DNA of 56,824 nt from Schizophyllum amplum (GCA_007026445.1 VDMD01000142.1:1-56824); one strand, 5' to 3'; counted from the stretch's first letter, positions 36,153 through 48,675 are shown. The notes: a model not told the origin generated them from the letters alone. A program made the numbers and translations.

Positions 36153-38426
36153 TTATACGACATACCGCCAGCTGGGGTGGGAGGGACCGTGCACCTCGCT
36201 GGTGTCGACGTCCTTCGACGTAATGTTAACGCCCTGTTCCCGATTGCGGCGCGCGTTCTCCCAGCGCATCCATATACCAACGCTGGAGATATGTGAGCGG
36301 GTATCTTGTACATAGAAAAGTAATATGCTTACCCAGCAACTAGAATAACACACAGACCACCGAAGGCAGCCGATGTTGCGAGCGCGAGCACGTACTTCGG
36401 CTCGTCCTGCTCGCGGAAGACATTAGTCGAAATGAGGCCACTAGAGTTGGCGATGGCAACTGCTCGAGGTCAGCGTCACGGTTTGCCACATATATTCACG
36501 ACGTATACGCACCCATGACAGCAGCGACAACGGCACGACGCGACTCGCTTGGCGTGTTGTTAGAGTACCACGCGGCAACGAGGACACTGGGGCTGAAGGC
36601 GCCCATGGTCAACAAGAAACACGCAAAATACGCCGTGCTCTTATGCGCGAGGGGGTCGATGGCGCCGAGAACGATGAAGCCAACGATAGCAATGACAAGC
36701 GGAATGCAACTAGAAAGGCGGTCAGTGCATGCCTACACCAGGCAAATATTAGACTGACATGTGAATCGACCGCTCGCGGAAGTAGTCCGACGACTGCGTG
36801 AGAAGGATGAGGGCAACCGTGCCCACGACGTTCGGCGCGACGGTATACAGATTGGTCTTCACAGGGCTATAGCCCAGGCTGGCAACAATTTGCGGAAGGA
36901 AATTGTTGACTGACGCAAGCGGAACACCGAATGACAAGCAGATAAGCGCCCACACCCTTGACGGTGCGTGAGTCTGTTGAACGGCGAACGAAGCATCTGT
37001 GATCTCACCAGTACATCGGGTCCTTAAACGGTCTGAATGCGTCGCGAATGTTGAGCTTCTCGCCGACCACCGACGAGGAGTCCGCCATGATACGCGCACG
37101 CGCGATCTCTTTCTCCCGGTCCGAAAGCAAATAGAACTTGGCGGGCGACAGTGGGAGCAAAATGAATGCGAGGATTGCAAAGACGATCGTTGCTCCTCCT
37201 GCACTATCGTCAGAATGTCCATGTTGGCGCAAGAGTAAGCGAACCTTCAATCCAGAACAGGTACTGCCAGTTGTGAAAGTTGGTAGGTGGGATCTGGAAA
37301 GTGCCATACGCGATGAGGCCGGAGAATGCACCAGAGATAGATGCAGCAGCTACAGAACGTGTCAGATGAAGCCGCAAGAGGGTGGTGCTCCAAGGCAGCG
37401 TACCATAGAACAGTCCGACTCGCGACGCAAGCTCGTCGCGCTTGTAGAAAGTGGACAGATAATAGATCTTGGCCACCAATGAGCAGTTATTTCCTACAGT
37501 AAATTTCGGCCACTTACCACACCAGGAAGCATGGGCGACTCGAAGATACCTAAGAGGAACCGAATCGCAAATATCTCTGCCAGGATATGAGAAGCACGTC
37601 GCTCGCAGAAGGATGTAAACGCACGGGAGAAGTTCTTTGCGATCGCGGCGAAGATGGACCTGTGGCATGTGAGCTCATATAGCGTAGCTTTGATGTGTCG
37701 CCGCATACATGCTTCCCTACTCGCAATTGGCGTCAGCAAACGCTACCGGTATCAAGCTGAACTGAACTCACAAATCCAACCATCAAACATGGGAGTACTC
37801 GCGCTGCACTATATCGCTTGACCAACAAACTGATAGGTGTGCCGAAGCTGGAGATGCGAATAAGTACGAGGCCGGTGACCCATCCTACTTATTCAACTCA
37901 CATGCAGAAGGGAACGTAGAAGATCATGACGAGGAGATAGTACTGCACGCATGTCAGAACGGCCGTGCGCGGGTATCGAGCGTTTCATCCCCCACCTGGT
38001 TCCCGTGCAGGCCGAGGTCCTTGTCCCAGCCATCCGTTTTCGCGTTGCCGACCTGGTGGACGCGGAGTCAAGCCGGTGGTGAGAGCAAGGTAGGGGGTAG
38101 GGCGCGTGATAGCGAAACATGGGTGGCATTGCCTGGTCAGCCGACGTTGCGTGAGGCCAAAAACACGGTTCCTCACGTTGCCCTTGTCCAGCGCATTGCA
38201 GAGGTACCTAATACGCAGGTCAGTTGACGGTAGACAGACACAGACGGTCAACGCACATGATGGTCAAGGGAGGGAGGAGGTAGAAGTCATATTTCCTCGT
38301 CAACTTCTTCTCCTCCGCTCTCGTGTACTCCAAAGGCTGCGAGCTCTGGACGTCCGATGCAGTGATCTTCTCCATGGAGGGGCTGTCCTCAAGCTTTGAA
38401 GGGGTCATCGCGTCGGGGCCGGACAT
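36153..38426 (-). CDS. MFS transporter, anion:cation symporter (ACS/allantoate permease-like)
   Basis: Plasma-membrane importer of the Dal5/Tna1/Fen2-type ACS family, which takes up organic anions and vitamins; substrate unknown. It starts at 38426 (first exon to 38257) and has about twelve introns. Spliced frames give the family landmarks 'LPPLTIMYLCNALDKGNVGN', 'GWDKDLGLHGNQYYLLVMIF', 'FLLGIFESPMLPGVIYYLS', 'FYKRDELASRVGLFYAAASI', 'SGAFSGLIAYGTFQI', 'WQYLFWIEGGATI', 'LSFGVPLASVNNFLPQIVAS' and 'AAWYSNNTPSESRRAVVAAV'. The C-terminal tail 'ARRNREQGV...DVDTSEVHG' is also typical. One intron near the start is long (about 118 nt); the rest are 45-57 nt. A TATA-like motif lies about 55 bp upstream of the start. 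Confidence 0.85.
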
Positions 38427-39737
38427 GATGGTGGTCGGACAGAGGAAGAGCACCACCGGTGCTTCGAATGCCCTGCCATATATAAAGGACCTTGCCATCA
38501 GCGCCAACGTCTCATGCGTGCGGACTGTGTGCGGACCGTGAGGCTAAACTCTTGTGCCTAGTAGCTCCATCGAAACATCTGCACAAAGAAAAGCGCGGGG
38601 GTGGGCATCAATTGAATGTAGGATACCGGACGATAAAGACGCACATGATGATACGGGACGCCGCGCCCTGCGGCTGGCTTCAGAGTTCACCGTATCGCGG
38701 TAAGGAGAGGCGCCGATCCCTCCTGCATTTCGTCTTTTGCATACATACTTTCTGTCAGGGTCCGGCGGTGTCGAAAAGAGTACTCGTAACTCTGAGCCGG
38801 AAGCGGGGCGTAGGGGCGGAGGCACAACAGACGCGCCGGAGTCGATAACTGAACGACAGATCCGGCCCGGAGGATCTACAACGCTTGAAGCTTGAAGGTT
38901 CCACGAGAACTGATCGGCAGAACAAAAGGACTTCCGCGAGAGAGAACGCAGACAGCCCTGGCCCTGGGGAATCCGAGAAGCAAGTTCAAGTTCAACATGG
39001 AGACACGGTCAAAGAGAAGTCACGCGACAGCAGCTGGCCGCCGCCGCAATTGATTGCCCGATTGGGCGATTCTGAACTTGGTCTCAACTTTCGAGCATCC
39101 ATGCCATTCGGGCGTCTATTGGGCTCTCCGTATCTGTGTCCCTGTGGAATCATAATGTAAGGACACAATCTTGAGTAAAGGGGCTGAACCGTGCCCAGTG
39201 ATATGACAGCGCGCGCTAACCTAGGTTGAACGTTGAATAAACAGCAACAAGGATTTGAACGACGCTGTTGGCTTCGTGCTTTGAGCCATTGGCAAGGAAC
39301 GGACCGGCTTGTGAATCTACTGCGAATCTCTTCCACCCAAAATGAGCTCCCCTTGTCATCGAAAATGGCCGTGCTTCACTGATTTGAACTTTCGAAGCAT
39401 CGATGGTAGGCTTGAGCAGTATACTGTAAGGACTTCTGTAGGATCTCCTTGCAGCCCGGCACCTCTTATCGTGTCCACCCATTCTATCTGCGACCCGCGT
39501 GCTGCATACCCTCTCCGCTACTCTCGCCTGCAGACCAGGCGGGGCGACTGAATGGCGGCCGCAAGTGACGCTGTTCCATCCGGATGGCTACACAGCGTCC
39601 TCCACTTGAAGCCATCCGGCCACACACGCGGAGGCGCTTCGTCCTAACTTCATTCAATCAAGTGACCGCTACGCGTCTTACTTCGGAGGACGTTGTCTCG
39701 AGGTATATCCGCATGCTACAAGAATGAGCGCTTAGCG
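38427..39737. other. Divergent intergenic region, about 1.3 kb
   Basis: No gene, repeat or tRNA recognised. A TATA-like ATATATAAA at 38478-38486 serves the minus-strand ACS transporter. The right end is promoter for the Ser/Thr-rich protein. Confidence 0.45.
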
Positions 39738-42016
39738 ATGTCAGGGCGCTCGCGCCCCCCGCCCCCTCCCTTCTCGTCCGACCACCAGCTCATGAGCAGC
39801 GATACGGCAGAGTACACCGTGGGTGAGTGTCTGTACCTTTTCACTATACGAGCGACGCATGCGATGGTCGGACGGGCACGCCCAGTGCAGTGCCAGCTGT
39901 CTGTTTCGTGCCGTACTGGTCCTGAGGTCGATTTAACCCATCCATATAAGCAAGATGGTCGAAACGGTTGCGCGAGGCTGCTAACTGACCCTCTTTTCTG
40001 AAGGCATTCTGTCTCTCTCTAGCTCTCAATCATCTCCATCCACTTTCGTTTCGCCTACCCTGGAGTCTTCTTCCTCGGTACGTGAGCTCGTCCGGCACAT
40101 GCAATAGCCTCTGACATCTACATTAGTCACGAGTATTCTCGAGCACGTCGGGCGCGTCAAGTACACCCGCCACCCCGGATGCTCCGGCTGGGGCATCCAG
40201 CGACGTGTCAGCCACTGTCACCGCAACAAGCGCGTCAGGCGCCACTTCTACAACGAGCAGCGACTCCTCTTCCACCTCATCCGATACAATAACAACCTCC
40301 ACTCTATCTGCGGACTCATCCTCTGCTGCCTCTGTAGAGTCGACGATCGTCGAGGGATCATCCGACCCGCATTACACAACATCAGCCGACGTTTCCGCGA
40401 CTTCCTCTATAACTGAAGCCGCGAGCTCCCCGACCACCTACTCTTTCCCCGATCCTACCCCGAGCATTAACTCCAGCACGGCTACGAGCGTGAGGGAGAA
40501 CGCAAAAGCCGACGAGAGCCCCTCTACTTCTACTGCAGATTCGTCGTATGTCTCCAGCACTTATTTGTATCTTCAACCACTCATTTAAGCAGAACAACTA
40601 TGGACGGTAGCGACTCGAACTCTACTGCTGCACCAGCCATGCCATCTGATTCCGTGTCAGAAACGGCATCTTCGTCGACTGACTCGGCTGTCCCGGAAGA
40701 ATCGACGTCGGCCGAAAGCACAACGACAGATACTACCAGCAAAAACGCCGGCCCAACCACGACTTCCTTCAGCGATGACTCTTCTAGCGCTGCGTCGTCT
40801 ACCTCCGAGGCTCAGCCAACATCCACGGACTCCGATTCCACCACTTCGGACTCCGTGTCTTCGTCCACCGGTGAGGAGCCGCACACGTCCACTTCCGCTT
40901 CGGACTATGGCTCCGCTACGGTGCCTACGGAAGTGCAGACAATTACCGTCTCTAACAGCGATTCAGACGCTTCATCTACATCCTCGGACAACGAAAGCAC
41001 CAGCCGGGCAGAGAAGACCGGGGACGAGTCTGGAGACACGCAGACGGTCACGTCCATCGATAAGATCGTTCTCTCGAAATGTAAGCACTCAGCCTCTCGC
41101 GACTGGCATGTCCGACATCTGATTCTCCTTGGCAGCGGGCTCTGCCACGGCAACACAGACCATCACCGATATGCCGGAGAGCACGCTCTCGGAGGCGGTA
41201 TCGGTGACTTCGACATACTCGGATTCCGAGGGGCGCGTCTTCACCACTATCGCGGTGCCCGGTGTGATCACGATCACGAGCACGTCCACCGGAGCAGGTG
41301 GTGGTTTCGTGTACTCGACGCACGTTGTCGCCAATCCAACTGGCCTCGGGGGGTCATCAGCTATAGGCACTGAGTCTGGGTAAGCATACTGATAACAGGA
41401 CTGTCAGCTCCCTCTGATGCTCGCACATAGATTCTTCACCAACACGGGCGCCGTCGCGGGTACATTCACCGTCGTAGGGCTGGCTGCAGCAGCCGCGCTT
41501 TTCCTGGTGTTTTGGTGTTGTCGCAAACGCCGCCACAACCAGCGCCGCCAGCGCTGGATGGAGACAGCCGGCGACCATACTCCATATACACAGCAGGGGA
41601 GCCCCTTCGAGGACCCGCGCCCGGAAATGCTCGCACCTCTGACACCGCTCACCGTGTCGCGCGCCGCCAGCGAGCGCTTTCTGGACGGTCGTCGTCCTCC
41701 CATCCCATCTCTGCTACCCGCCGCGCCTCCGTTCGTCGACCCTGGCGCACGCGTAACGGAGCTGGAGCGGGTCCAGCCTTCGCCATTTGCGGACCCCGCG
41801 CCACCGATGGCGACGGTGAAGCCGTTGACGATCGCGCCGCGCTATCCTTTCCCACAGCCAGAGGAGAACTACTCGCTTGCACCCTCGAGCCCGTCGATTT
41901 ACCCAGATAGCCTTCCGCCCGTGGACGAGCACAACAACGCGCAGCCAGCTAACGACAATCCGTTCGAGGAGCTGTCGCTTGACGAATCGAAGCCGTCAAC
42001 TGGATACGTTTGTTAA
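39738..42016 (+). CDS. Ser/Thr-rich single-pass membrane protein
   Basis: Probable cell-surface protein of a type frequent in basidiomycetes; role unknown, perhaps wall sensing (inference from shape only). Exons: 39738-39822, 40004-40077, 40127-40545, 40593-41080, 41136-41379 and 41431-42016; 631 residues. Residues about 30-440 are dense Ser/Thr with Asp and Ala, expected to be heavily O-mannosylated. One membrane helix follows, 'VAGTFTVVGLAAAAALFLVF', then a basic stop-transfer 'CCRKRRHNQRRQR' and a Pro-rich cytosolic tail of about 155 residues. No signal peptide is visible, so the true start may lie upstream. The end is uncertain: a splice from 42008 to about 42079 and another at 42172-42217 would extend the tail to a stop at 42247 with protein-like sequence ('PLTPPSSNGHSPSPD'). 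Confidence 0.68.
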
Positions 42017-42247
42017 TGCGCCACCACGTCCTGCGCGCTCGCACCTTCGTCGAGAGTCGTCCAAGATAAGGATGCCACTGACACCACCGTCGTCGAATGG
42101 GCACTCGCCTTCTCCGGATGGTACGAGACAGCTTCCGTCAGAAGTTTACTCACGAAATACAATGGTACGTCGTATTGGTCTCAAAGCGACTGGCGCAAGT
42201 TGCTGACGGTTTGACAGATTCACCATGACGGGGGGCAGGCTTTTTGA

Positions 42248-42632
42248 GGCATACTTAGATAAACATGCGGTTCTCAGTGTCCTTCAGGAAGTGATGTCCT
42301 CTGGAGGGCTTATTCAGCTTGAAGAATGTATATTAGTCAGTGTACAGTGTATTGCTATCCATATGTACGATAAACGCTGCCGAACATTATATATCTATCA
42401 TTCGTACCAGGGAGCATGATGATCTCGTCGAGCACAAGCTTGAAGCAGTTATGCAGAAGCGCAACCAACTCGCGATAAACGCCCGCAAGTGCGCAGGAAC
42501 GTAAAACATATCTACTACAACACAAGCCATCGGTATGGTTCAATTACTTTGTTGCGGGATATCTCCTCTAGACTTTGCCTATGCGTTGTTAGCCAACATG
42601 CCAAAAGATGCGCTATACGACATACACTCGCC
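42248..42632. other. Convergent intergenic region
   Basis: AT-richer 3' flank sequence between two converging genes; no gene seen. Confidence 0.45.
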
Positions 42633-43422
42633 TCATATCGCGAACAAACTCCAGTTCGCCTTCGCTATCGTATAGAACTGCGCTAGCCGCAACAGCGCCA
42701 GCTTGCGGAACTCCACCCTGTCCATATCCCCACCCAACTGCAACCGTCCGTTCTTCGGCGGCAGCGCCACCACGCACTTCTTGACCTCCGTCTTGTTGGG
42801 AACCGGGGCTCAACCCGAGCATCGCCGCCTTGCTCAGCATAAGCGTCACGGGGACGAGGTAGAACAGCGGGCGCGTGCCGACCATCGCGACGCAGGGGAT
42901 GGTCATGATGTCGAGCGGCGGCGCGCCGTGCGAGGCGCGCACGTAGTTGTTGTGCTGGAAGGCCGCGATGGCGCAGGCCATGAGCGCGGGCTCGGGGTCC
43001 TGCGAGAGGCCGTTGGCGAGCGTCTTGTCGTGCATGAGGGCGAGGAGGACCATATTTCCGGGGCCGACTAGGCAGAGGTCGGGCTCGGCTAGGGCGGGCT
43101 TGCCACAACAGGTGAACGGAATGGACCAGTGGATATAGAGGTCCGAGGCCCGGTCAGTGTAGTTGAGCAGCTCGAGGGTGCGGCGGCAGAATTCCGTGGT
43201 GACGACGTGGGGGGAAGAGGAAAGCGTGGAGATGCTTTTGAAGTATCTGTAGAGCGTGATGTCGAGATCGGGCGACTGCAGCGTCCCGCTCACGACAAGG
43301 GGATCCACGTCGAGCTCGTCGAATACGGAGGATGAGGTTCCTTTGAACAACTCGGCTGCTGCAACATCGACCATGGTTATGCTGTATGACACCAGGTCTT
43401 TCGAAGTCCAGTCTTTCGACAT
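42633..43422 (-). CDS. Basidiomycete-type hypothetical protein, possible PD-(D/E)XK-like fold
   Basis: Resembles a large family of hypothetical proteins I associate with agaricomycete genomes; no characterised member is known to me. Conserved-looking blocks are 'EPDLCLVGPGNMVLLALMHD', 'DKTLANGLSQDPEPALMACA', 'IAAFQHNNYVRASHGAPPLD' and 'IMTIPCVAMVGTRPLFYLVP'. The order Asp-hydrophobic...hydrophobic-x-x-D-K is like the core of PD-(D/E)XK nucleases, but this is inference and the usual Glu is not in place here. A single exon from ATG 43422 is chosen; an upstream exon is possible. Near a GGGG run at 42805-42808 the frame shifts by one base: the conserved tail 'VKKCVVALPP...AKANWSLFAI' is read in a different frame and ends at 42633. 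A homopolymer error is likely. Confidence 0.6.
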
Positions 43423-43668
43423 CGTGGAAGATGGTGGTCACAGTCAACCAGTTTGGTCCCGAGATCGATGACGCACCTCGTTGAAGTAGTAGACGTGGGC
43501 ATCCGAGCAACGATGGGTTGTGCGCCTCGAGAGTCAGAAAGTCGGATGCGCGTGTGGGAATCAAATGAAAATGACAATCCGAAGAAGGCATGGAAAAGGT
43601 ATAGTGATTACAGATGTCCAGTTGCATAATAGATACACTGCGCGTTACGCGCCTATACGCCCTAAGAT

Positions 43669-44687
43669 TTACAGCAATCCGGGCTCTTCCTGGATGTTCT
43701 TCTTGACCTTCAACAAGATGCTCGTCTTCCAGTTGTCCAGCTTGCTGATACGGTCGAATTCGAATACGGCGCCAGTGAAGGCCTCGCTGTCGCCAGCCTC
43801 AATGGCCTCGATGAGAGCCTTGCAGAACTTGGCCTCCCGTGTTGACTCGAAGGTGACATCCTGTCGCTCGTACTTGGTGAGGTTGCGGCGGGCGGTGACG
43901 GGGTCCTTATAGGGATTAGTAAAGGTAGGCGAAGAGAGAGGACATACACACGTTCATGGCCAGGGCGCACAACGTAGACCGCAGCCAGTACTCCTTGACA
44001 CTATACTTCGTCAAAGCGGACGTCAAGGAGTGATCGGCGACCTGTTCGTAGCGGGCGATGGCACGCGGGTAGTCCTCCAGCTCGGCGTAGAGGTCAGCGG
44101 CGTCTTTGTAGCAACCGTTCGCAGTGCTAAAGGGGATGAGTCACCGTTACAGTAGCAGAGTGGTGTGTAACTCACGCAGAGGCATCCTCCTGCGAGTACC
44201 ACTCGGCGGCACGCTCGAAGCTCTCACAGGCCTTCCGGATGTCGTTGGCCTCCTGCAGGTGAATCTGGCCGATCTCCTTTTCCCTGTCCGCCGCCTGGCG
44301 GAAGCGGCCGGTCGCTGTCAGATGCACAATCGTCTGCGACAGTGCCTGCACGGCCACTGGAAAACACAGATCAGCAACGCATGAAGTGACGGCAGTCGGT
44401 GCCTGCTCACAATCGGGGTATCCGCGCTTGTACGCCTTCGCGGCATTCCACCAGGCGTTCGCAGCGTCGTTCACCTCCTTGCACTTCTCGCGGCACTCGG
44501 CCTCGCGGGCGTGGCAGTCGCCCGCCTCCTTAAAGAGCTTGTCCATCTTGAAGGCATTTGCTGCCTGCTGGTAGAGGTCGCCGGCCTCTTCGAACTTTGT
44601 GGTGGAGGAGGAGAACCAGCCGGTGGAAGAGTTCGCTTTCTTGTCTGCCTTCTCGACGAGCGTCTGTGCGGTAGATTTGGCGGGCAT
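43669..44687 (-). CDS. SEC17, alpha-SNAP
   Basis: Adaptor that recruits the ATPase Sec18/NSF to SNARE complexes for disassembly, at all membrane-fusion steps. Four exons, 44687-44411, 44356-44176, 44126-43952 and 43905-43669, give 289 residues, the family length. The TPR-like helical layers are clear: 'FEEAGDLYQQAANAFKM', 'NAANAWWNAAKAYKRGYPD' (read as DAANAWWNAAKAYKRGYPD), 'GRFRQAADREKEIGQIH', 'ESFERAAEWYSQEDASA' and 'KDAADLYAELEDYPRAIARY'. The C-terminus, which stimulates Sec18, ends 'NIQEEPGLL'. All introns are GT-AG of 46-54 nt. The gene is divergent from PCM1 with 161 bp between start codons. Confidence 0.94.
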
Positions 44688-44848
44688 GGCTGTTGTTGAC
44701 AAGGAGCAGGAGGCGCAGCGCCTTCGCGGGGTTAGTGACGTACACGCGACGGTGGCGGTGCAGTAACGCGTTTGGCGAGGCGCGACTGGGCGCTTCCTTC
44801 CATCTCTTTCCATCTTGCTCTTGACTTCCATCTCCAACTCCTCATATC
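44688..44848. promoter_or_regulatory. Shared divergent promoter SEC17 / PCM1
   Basis: 161 bp lie between the two start codons, with a CT-rich stretch just before the PCM1 ATG. The genes must share promoter sequence. Inferred from geometry. Confidence 0.45.
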
Positions 44849-46755
44849 ATGTCACCCCTCGTTACGGACACAATACAGGCGCTCTCACATGCGCACGCAA
44901 AGCCAGACAACATACGCTTCCAGTACGGCACCGCTGGCTTCCGGACGCTGTACGTCGTCCCCGCGGTAGCTGCACAGCAGAGATCTTGACAGATCGTTCA
45001 GAGGCAACATCCTCGACTCCGTGCTCTTCAGAACCGGTATACTCGCCGGGTTGAGGAGCAAGAAGCTCGACGGGCAGACCATCGGCGTCATGGTGACTGC
45101 ATCCCACAATCCGGAAGCAGTGCGTGTGCTGCCCAGCGTTCGTGGATATCTTTCACTGACCTGTCGCAGGACAACGGCGTCAAGCTCGTGGACCCGTATG
45201 GCGAGATGCTGGAGGCGTCTTGGGAGATCTACGCCACGAAACTCGCCAACGCGCCCGATCTCATTTCCGCTCTCGAGGACGTGATTCGGGACGCAGACAT
45301 CGATCTGTCCAAACCATCTCACGTCGTATACGCCCGCGACACACGACCATCCGGACCAGCACTGGTTGCGGCACTAGAGGATGGTCTGAAGGTTTTGAAC
45401 GTCGATGCACGAGACGCTGGCGTCACCACAACACCCATCTTGCACTACCTTGTCCGCGCCATCAACACCAAGGGCACCAAGAACAGCTATGGGGAGGACT
45501 CCGAGCAGGGCTACTTTGAGAAGATGACGAACGCTTTCAAGAAGCTCGTGGTGAGTCATGTGCTCTATACAGACTACCTGCCACTGGTCGCTCAAATGCC
45601 TCATCAGGCTGGGAGACCCCCAAGGGATTCTCTGCTCATCGACTGTGCAAACGGCGTTGGTGCAAAGGCAGCCGTGGAACTTTCGGAGTACCTCGGCGAC
45701 TCGCTTCCCATCACGCTTGAGAACACCGACACCACTACTCCGGGCGTGCTGAACAACATGTGTGGTGCAGACTTCGTCAAGACAACACAGAAACTGCCTC
45801 CTTCGCTTGCAAATAAGCTCAAGCCTGGACAGCGTGGCTGCAGTCTCGATGGAGACGCCGACCGTCTTATGTACTTTTACCTGGACGAGCGGGGCCAGTT
45901 CAGGATGCTCGACGGAGACAAGATTGCGACGCTTGTGGGCAGCTTTATTGGAGAGCTGGTGAAATCGGCTGGGTTAGAAGACAAGATCAAGGTCGGCAGC
46001 GTGCAGACTGCGTATGCGAATGGTGCATCTACCAAGTATCTCTCAGAGGTACGCTGGTTTCGCGGGCCCAGCGGCATACTAAACTAACTTTTTGCTAGCG
46101 CTTACCTGTGAGATGTGTCTCCACAGGCGTGAAGCATCTCCACCACGCCGCTGAAAACTTTGACGTCGGCGTCTACTTCGAGGCCAACGGCCACGGAACC
46201 GTGCTCTTCTCCCCCGCGACGACGGACAGGCTCCGGGAATACCAGCCCTCAACACCCGCGCAACAAACCGCGCTCGAACACCTCATCAACCTGACCCTCC
46301 TCATCAACCAAGCTGTCGGTGACGCCCTCTCCGACATGCTCCTCGTCGAGGTCGTGCTCGCGCACAAGAACTACACCGGCATCGAATGGGACTCACTATA
46401 CTCGGACTTGCCGAACCGCCTCGTAAAGGTCGTCGTCGCGGACCGCAACTCGTTCCAGACGGAGGACGCTGAGCGGCGGTTGGTACGGCCAGAAGGGCTG
46501 CAGGCGCGGATTGAGGAGCTCGCGCACCGGTACGAGGGTGGCCGCTCGTTCGTGCGGCCCAGCGGCACGGAGGACGTCGTGCGAGTGTACGCGGAGGCTG
46601 TCATCCGGACTCAAGCAGATGGTGCGTACACGCTGGCGTTACATATTCCTCATCTGAACTGACATCCGCTGGCAGAGCTGGCATTCCGGGTGGCAGGGCT
46701 CGTGTATGACACGGCCGGTGGGGACCCCGCCAAGCGGCCAAAGGAGTTCCTCTGA
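44849..46755 (+). CDS. Phosphoacetylglucosamine mutase (AGM1/Pcm1)
   Basis: Converts GlcNAc-6-phosphate to GlcNAc-1-phosphate for UDP-GlcNAc, the precursor of chitin, N-glycans and GPI anchors; cytosolic. Exons: 44849-44949, 44993-45119, 45170-45550, 45608-46048, 46099-46621 and 46676-46755; 550 residues, as in the family. Landmarks in order: 'RFQYGTAGFRTL', the catalytic phosphoserine loop 'VMVTASHNPEADNGVK', the metal loop 'SLDGDADRLMYFY', the sugar-binding loop 'YFEANGHGTVLFS' and the phosphate-binding loop 'VRPSGTEDVVRVYAEA'. The third intron (45551-45607) is 57 nt and stays open if read through, so annotation programs could retain it; removing it joins 'FKKLV' to the 'SLLIDCANGVG' block. 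Confidence 0.94.
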
Positions 46756-47132
46756 GCTACAACTCTGAGCCATGGCGGTCAATGAAGTAAAGCTGGAAAC
46801 GCAGAACACGGACGATAGAAATTGTACTTGCGATAGACGTTGTATTTACGGACTAGGAAAGCATTGTGTTGGATGGGTTTATGGCCTGGATGGCGTGCTT
46901 TAGGCTCGGGATGGCGTAGATAACGTCGGGGAAACGTGTCATGATCGCGCCACCTGCGCCATTGTTGTCGCTGTTTACGTTCGCGCCATGACTCGCTCAG
47001 GGCCTAAACGCAGGCTGTGGCGCGCGCCGCTCTGGAATGAAAGCTGGACTCTAACCACGTCTTGCTTTCTCTTTCGCTCTCCCTCGCGCACCTCCCTCTA
47101 TACCGATCACCTCACAGCTCTGAAGCGATAGA
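46756..47132. other. Intergenic region PCM1 to DUG3
   Basis: 3' flank of PCM1 and promoter of DUG3, with a CT-rich stretch at about 47060-47100. No gene seen. Confidence 0.45.
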
Positions 47133-48675
47133 ATGTGCCGCTTCGTAATCTACAAGGGCACCGCGCCGGTGCAGCTCTCGCACGTATGTGCACAAGACCC
47201 GATGCCGATAGCCTGGTGGCTTACATGCTCGTGTGCAGCTCCTCACCCGACCATGCCATTCCATCATCAACCAGGCGTTCGACTCGCGCCTCCGGCTCGA
47301 CCACCGAAGACCGATGAACGGAGATGGCTTCGGTGTCGGTGCGTGCCCTTTGCCTCGCTCCGACGCCATAGCTGACGAGACATACGCACGACAGGCTGGT
47401 ATGACTGCCAGCCCGACGACGAGCTGGGCTACCAGCCGTGCATATTCACCTCCATTACCCCGGTGTGTCTTTGTGCGTCTGCTGCTTGAAGCGCCGCACT
47501 CACTGCGCTGCTCGTAGGCCTGGAACAATGTTAACCTCCAGCGACTGGCCGAGAAGATCAAGTCTCCCTTGGTCTTGTGCGTCCGTCTATCGTGTCAACT
47601 CGAGCAGGGTGTTAACGGTCTACAGCGGCCATGTTAGAGCCACGACGGCCGGCTCCCTGTCTCTGGACAACTGCCATCCATTCAAGCACGGGAAGCTCAT
47701 GGTGCGTTGTTGTTCCGACTCGGCCCTGGCATTCCACTGACACGCTATCCGGTAGTGGATGCACAATGGTGGCATCGCCGACTTCCCGCGCGTCAAGCGC
47801 AGACTACAGGCTGACCTCCCTGACGTCGCGTTCAACATGGTGCAGGGCAACACTGGTACGGTCGTTCTTTTCTTTGTCCGACAGCCACTAACTGCCCAAC
47901 ACAGACTCCGAATGGGCCTTCGCCGTTTTCCTCTCGAAGCTCCCCAACCCGAACGCGTATACCTTCAAGACACAAGAGCTGCGCCAAGCGATGACGGACA
48001 CTATTGCGCATATCAACAAGCTCACGGAGGAAGCGGGAAGCACAGAAGTAGGAGCTGATGGTTCATCTGGAAAAAAAAAGAAGCGTGCTGACGCTTTACC
48101 AGCCGAGTCTGATGAACTTTTGCGTGACGGATGGGCAGAGTGTAATCGCGACGCGGTATATATCATCAAGAACAGACGAGGCGGCCTCCTTGGTGAGTGG
48201 AAAGAGTGCGTCTCGTAACATACTGTCTAACGAGCTGCTAGTGGTTCTCCTCGGGCACGACGTTCAGCGAATATGCAGAGGGCGGGCACTACAAGATGTC
48301 CAAGGAGGACAAGCGGGAGAACATCATCATGGTGCGCCTTCCGAAGTCAGCCCCGTCTTCCTTTTCTCACACCCCATCTAGATCGCGAGCGAGCCTCTTA
48401 CATTTGAACGAGGTTCGTACGAGTTATCTACAACAGAGATCCTGCCAGCTAACCTGTTGTGTTCGCCAGCGGACTGGATGGAAATTCGGACGAACAACAT
48501 GATCGTCATCACGCCAAAGATGAACGTCCTGCAGATCCCCATCATGGACAAGTACTACGTACATCCGTCGCACCCTGACGCGCAGCTGAGGACGTCGAAT
48601 TTTGCGCAGGAGAAGGGGTTCCTCAACCCGCACCAGGCGGTGTCGCCAGGAGCTGCTGCTGTCGCTGTCCACTAG
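47133..48675 (+). CDS. DUG3-like class II glutamine amidotransferase
   Basis: Homologue of yeast Dug3, the glutamine-amidotransferase-like subunit of the Dug2-Dug3 complex that starts glutathione breakdown in the cytosol. Eleven exons: 47133-47183, 47239-47338, 47395-47462, 47518-47576, 47626-47701, 47756-47855, 47905-48047, 48103-48192, 48242-48331, 48382-48412 and 48470-48675; 337 residues. The N-terminal nucleophile Cys2 is in 'MCRFVIYKG'. Other family motifs are 'RPMNGDGFGVGWYD', 'ITPAWNNVNLQRLAEKIKSP', 'NCHPFKHGKLMWMHNGGIAD', 'GNTDSEWAFAVFLSKL', 'NFCVTDGQSVIATRYISS' and 'ASEPLTFERADWMEI'. All introns are GT-AG of 49-58 nt. Confidence 0.92.

Noticed and set aside
38427..39737. Possible tRNA or small RNA gene in the largest gene-free stretch
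   Set aside because: No cloverleaf with a GTTCRANNC-type B box or other RNA signature was found by eye.
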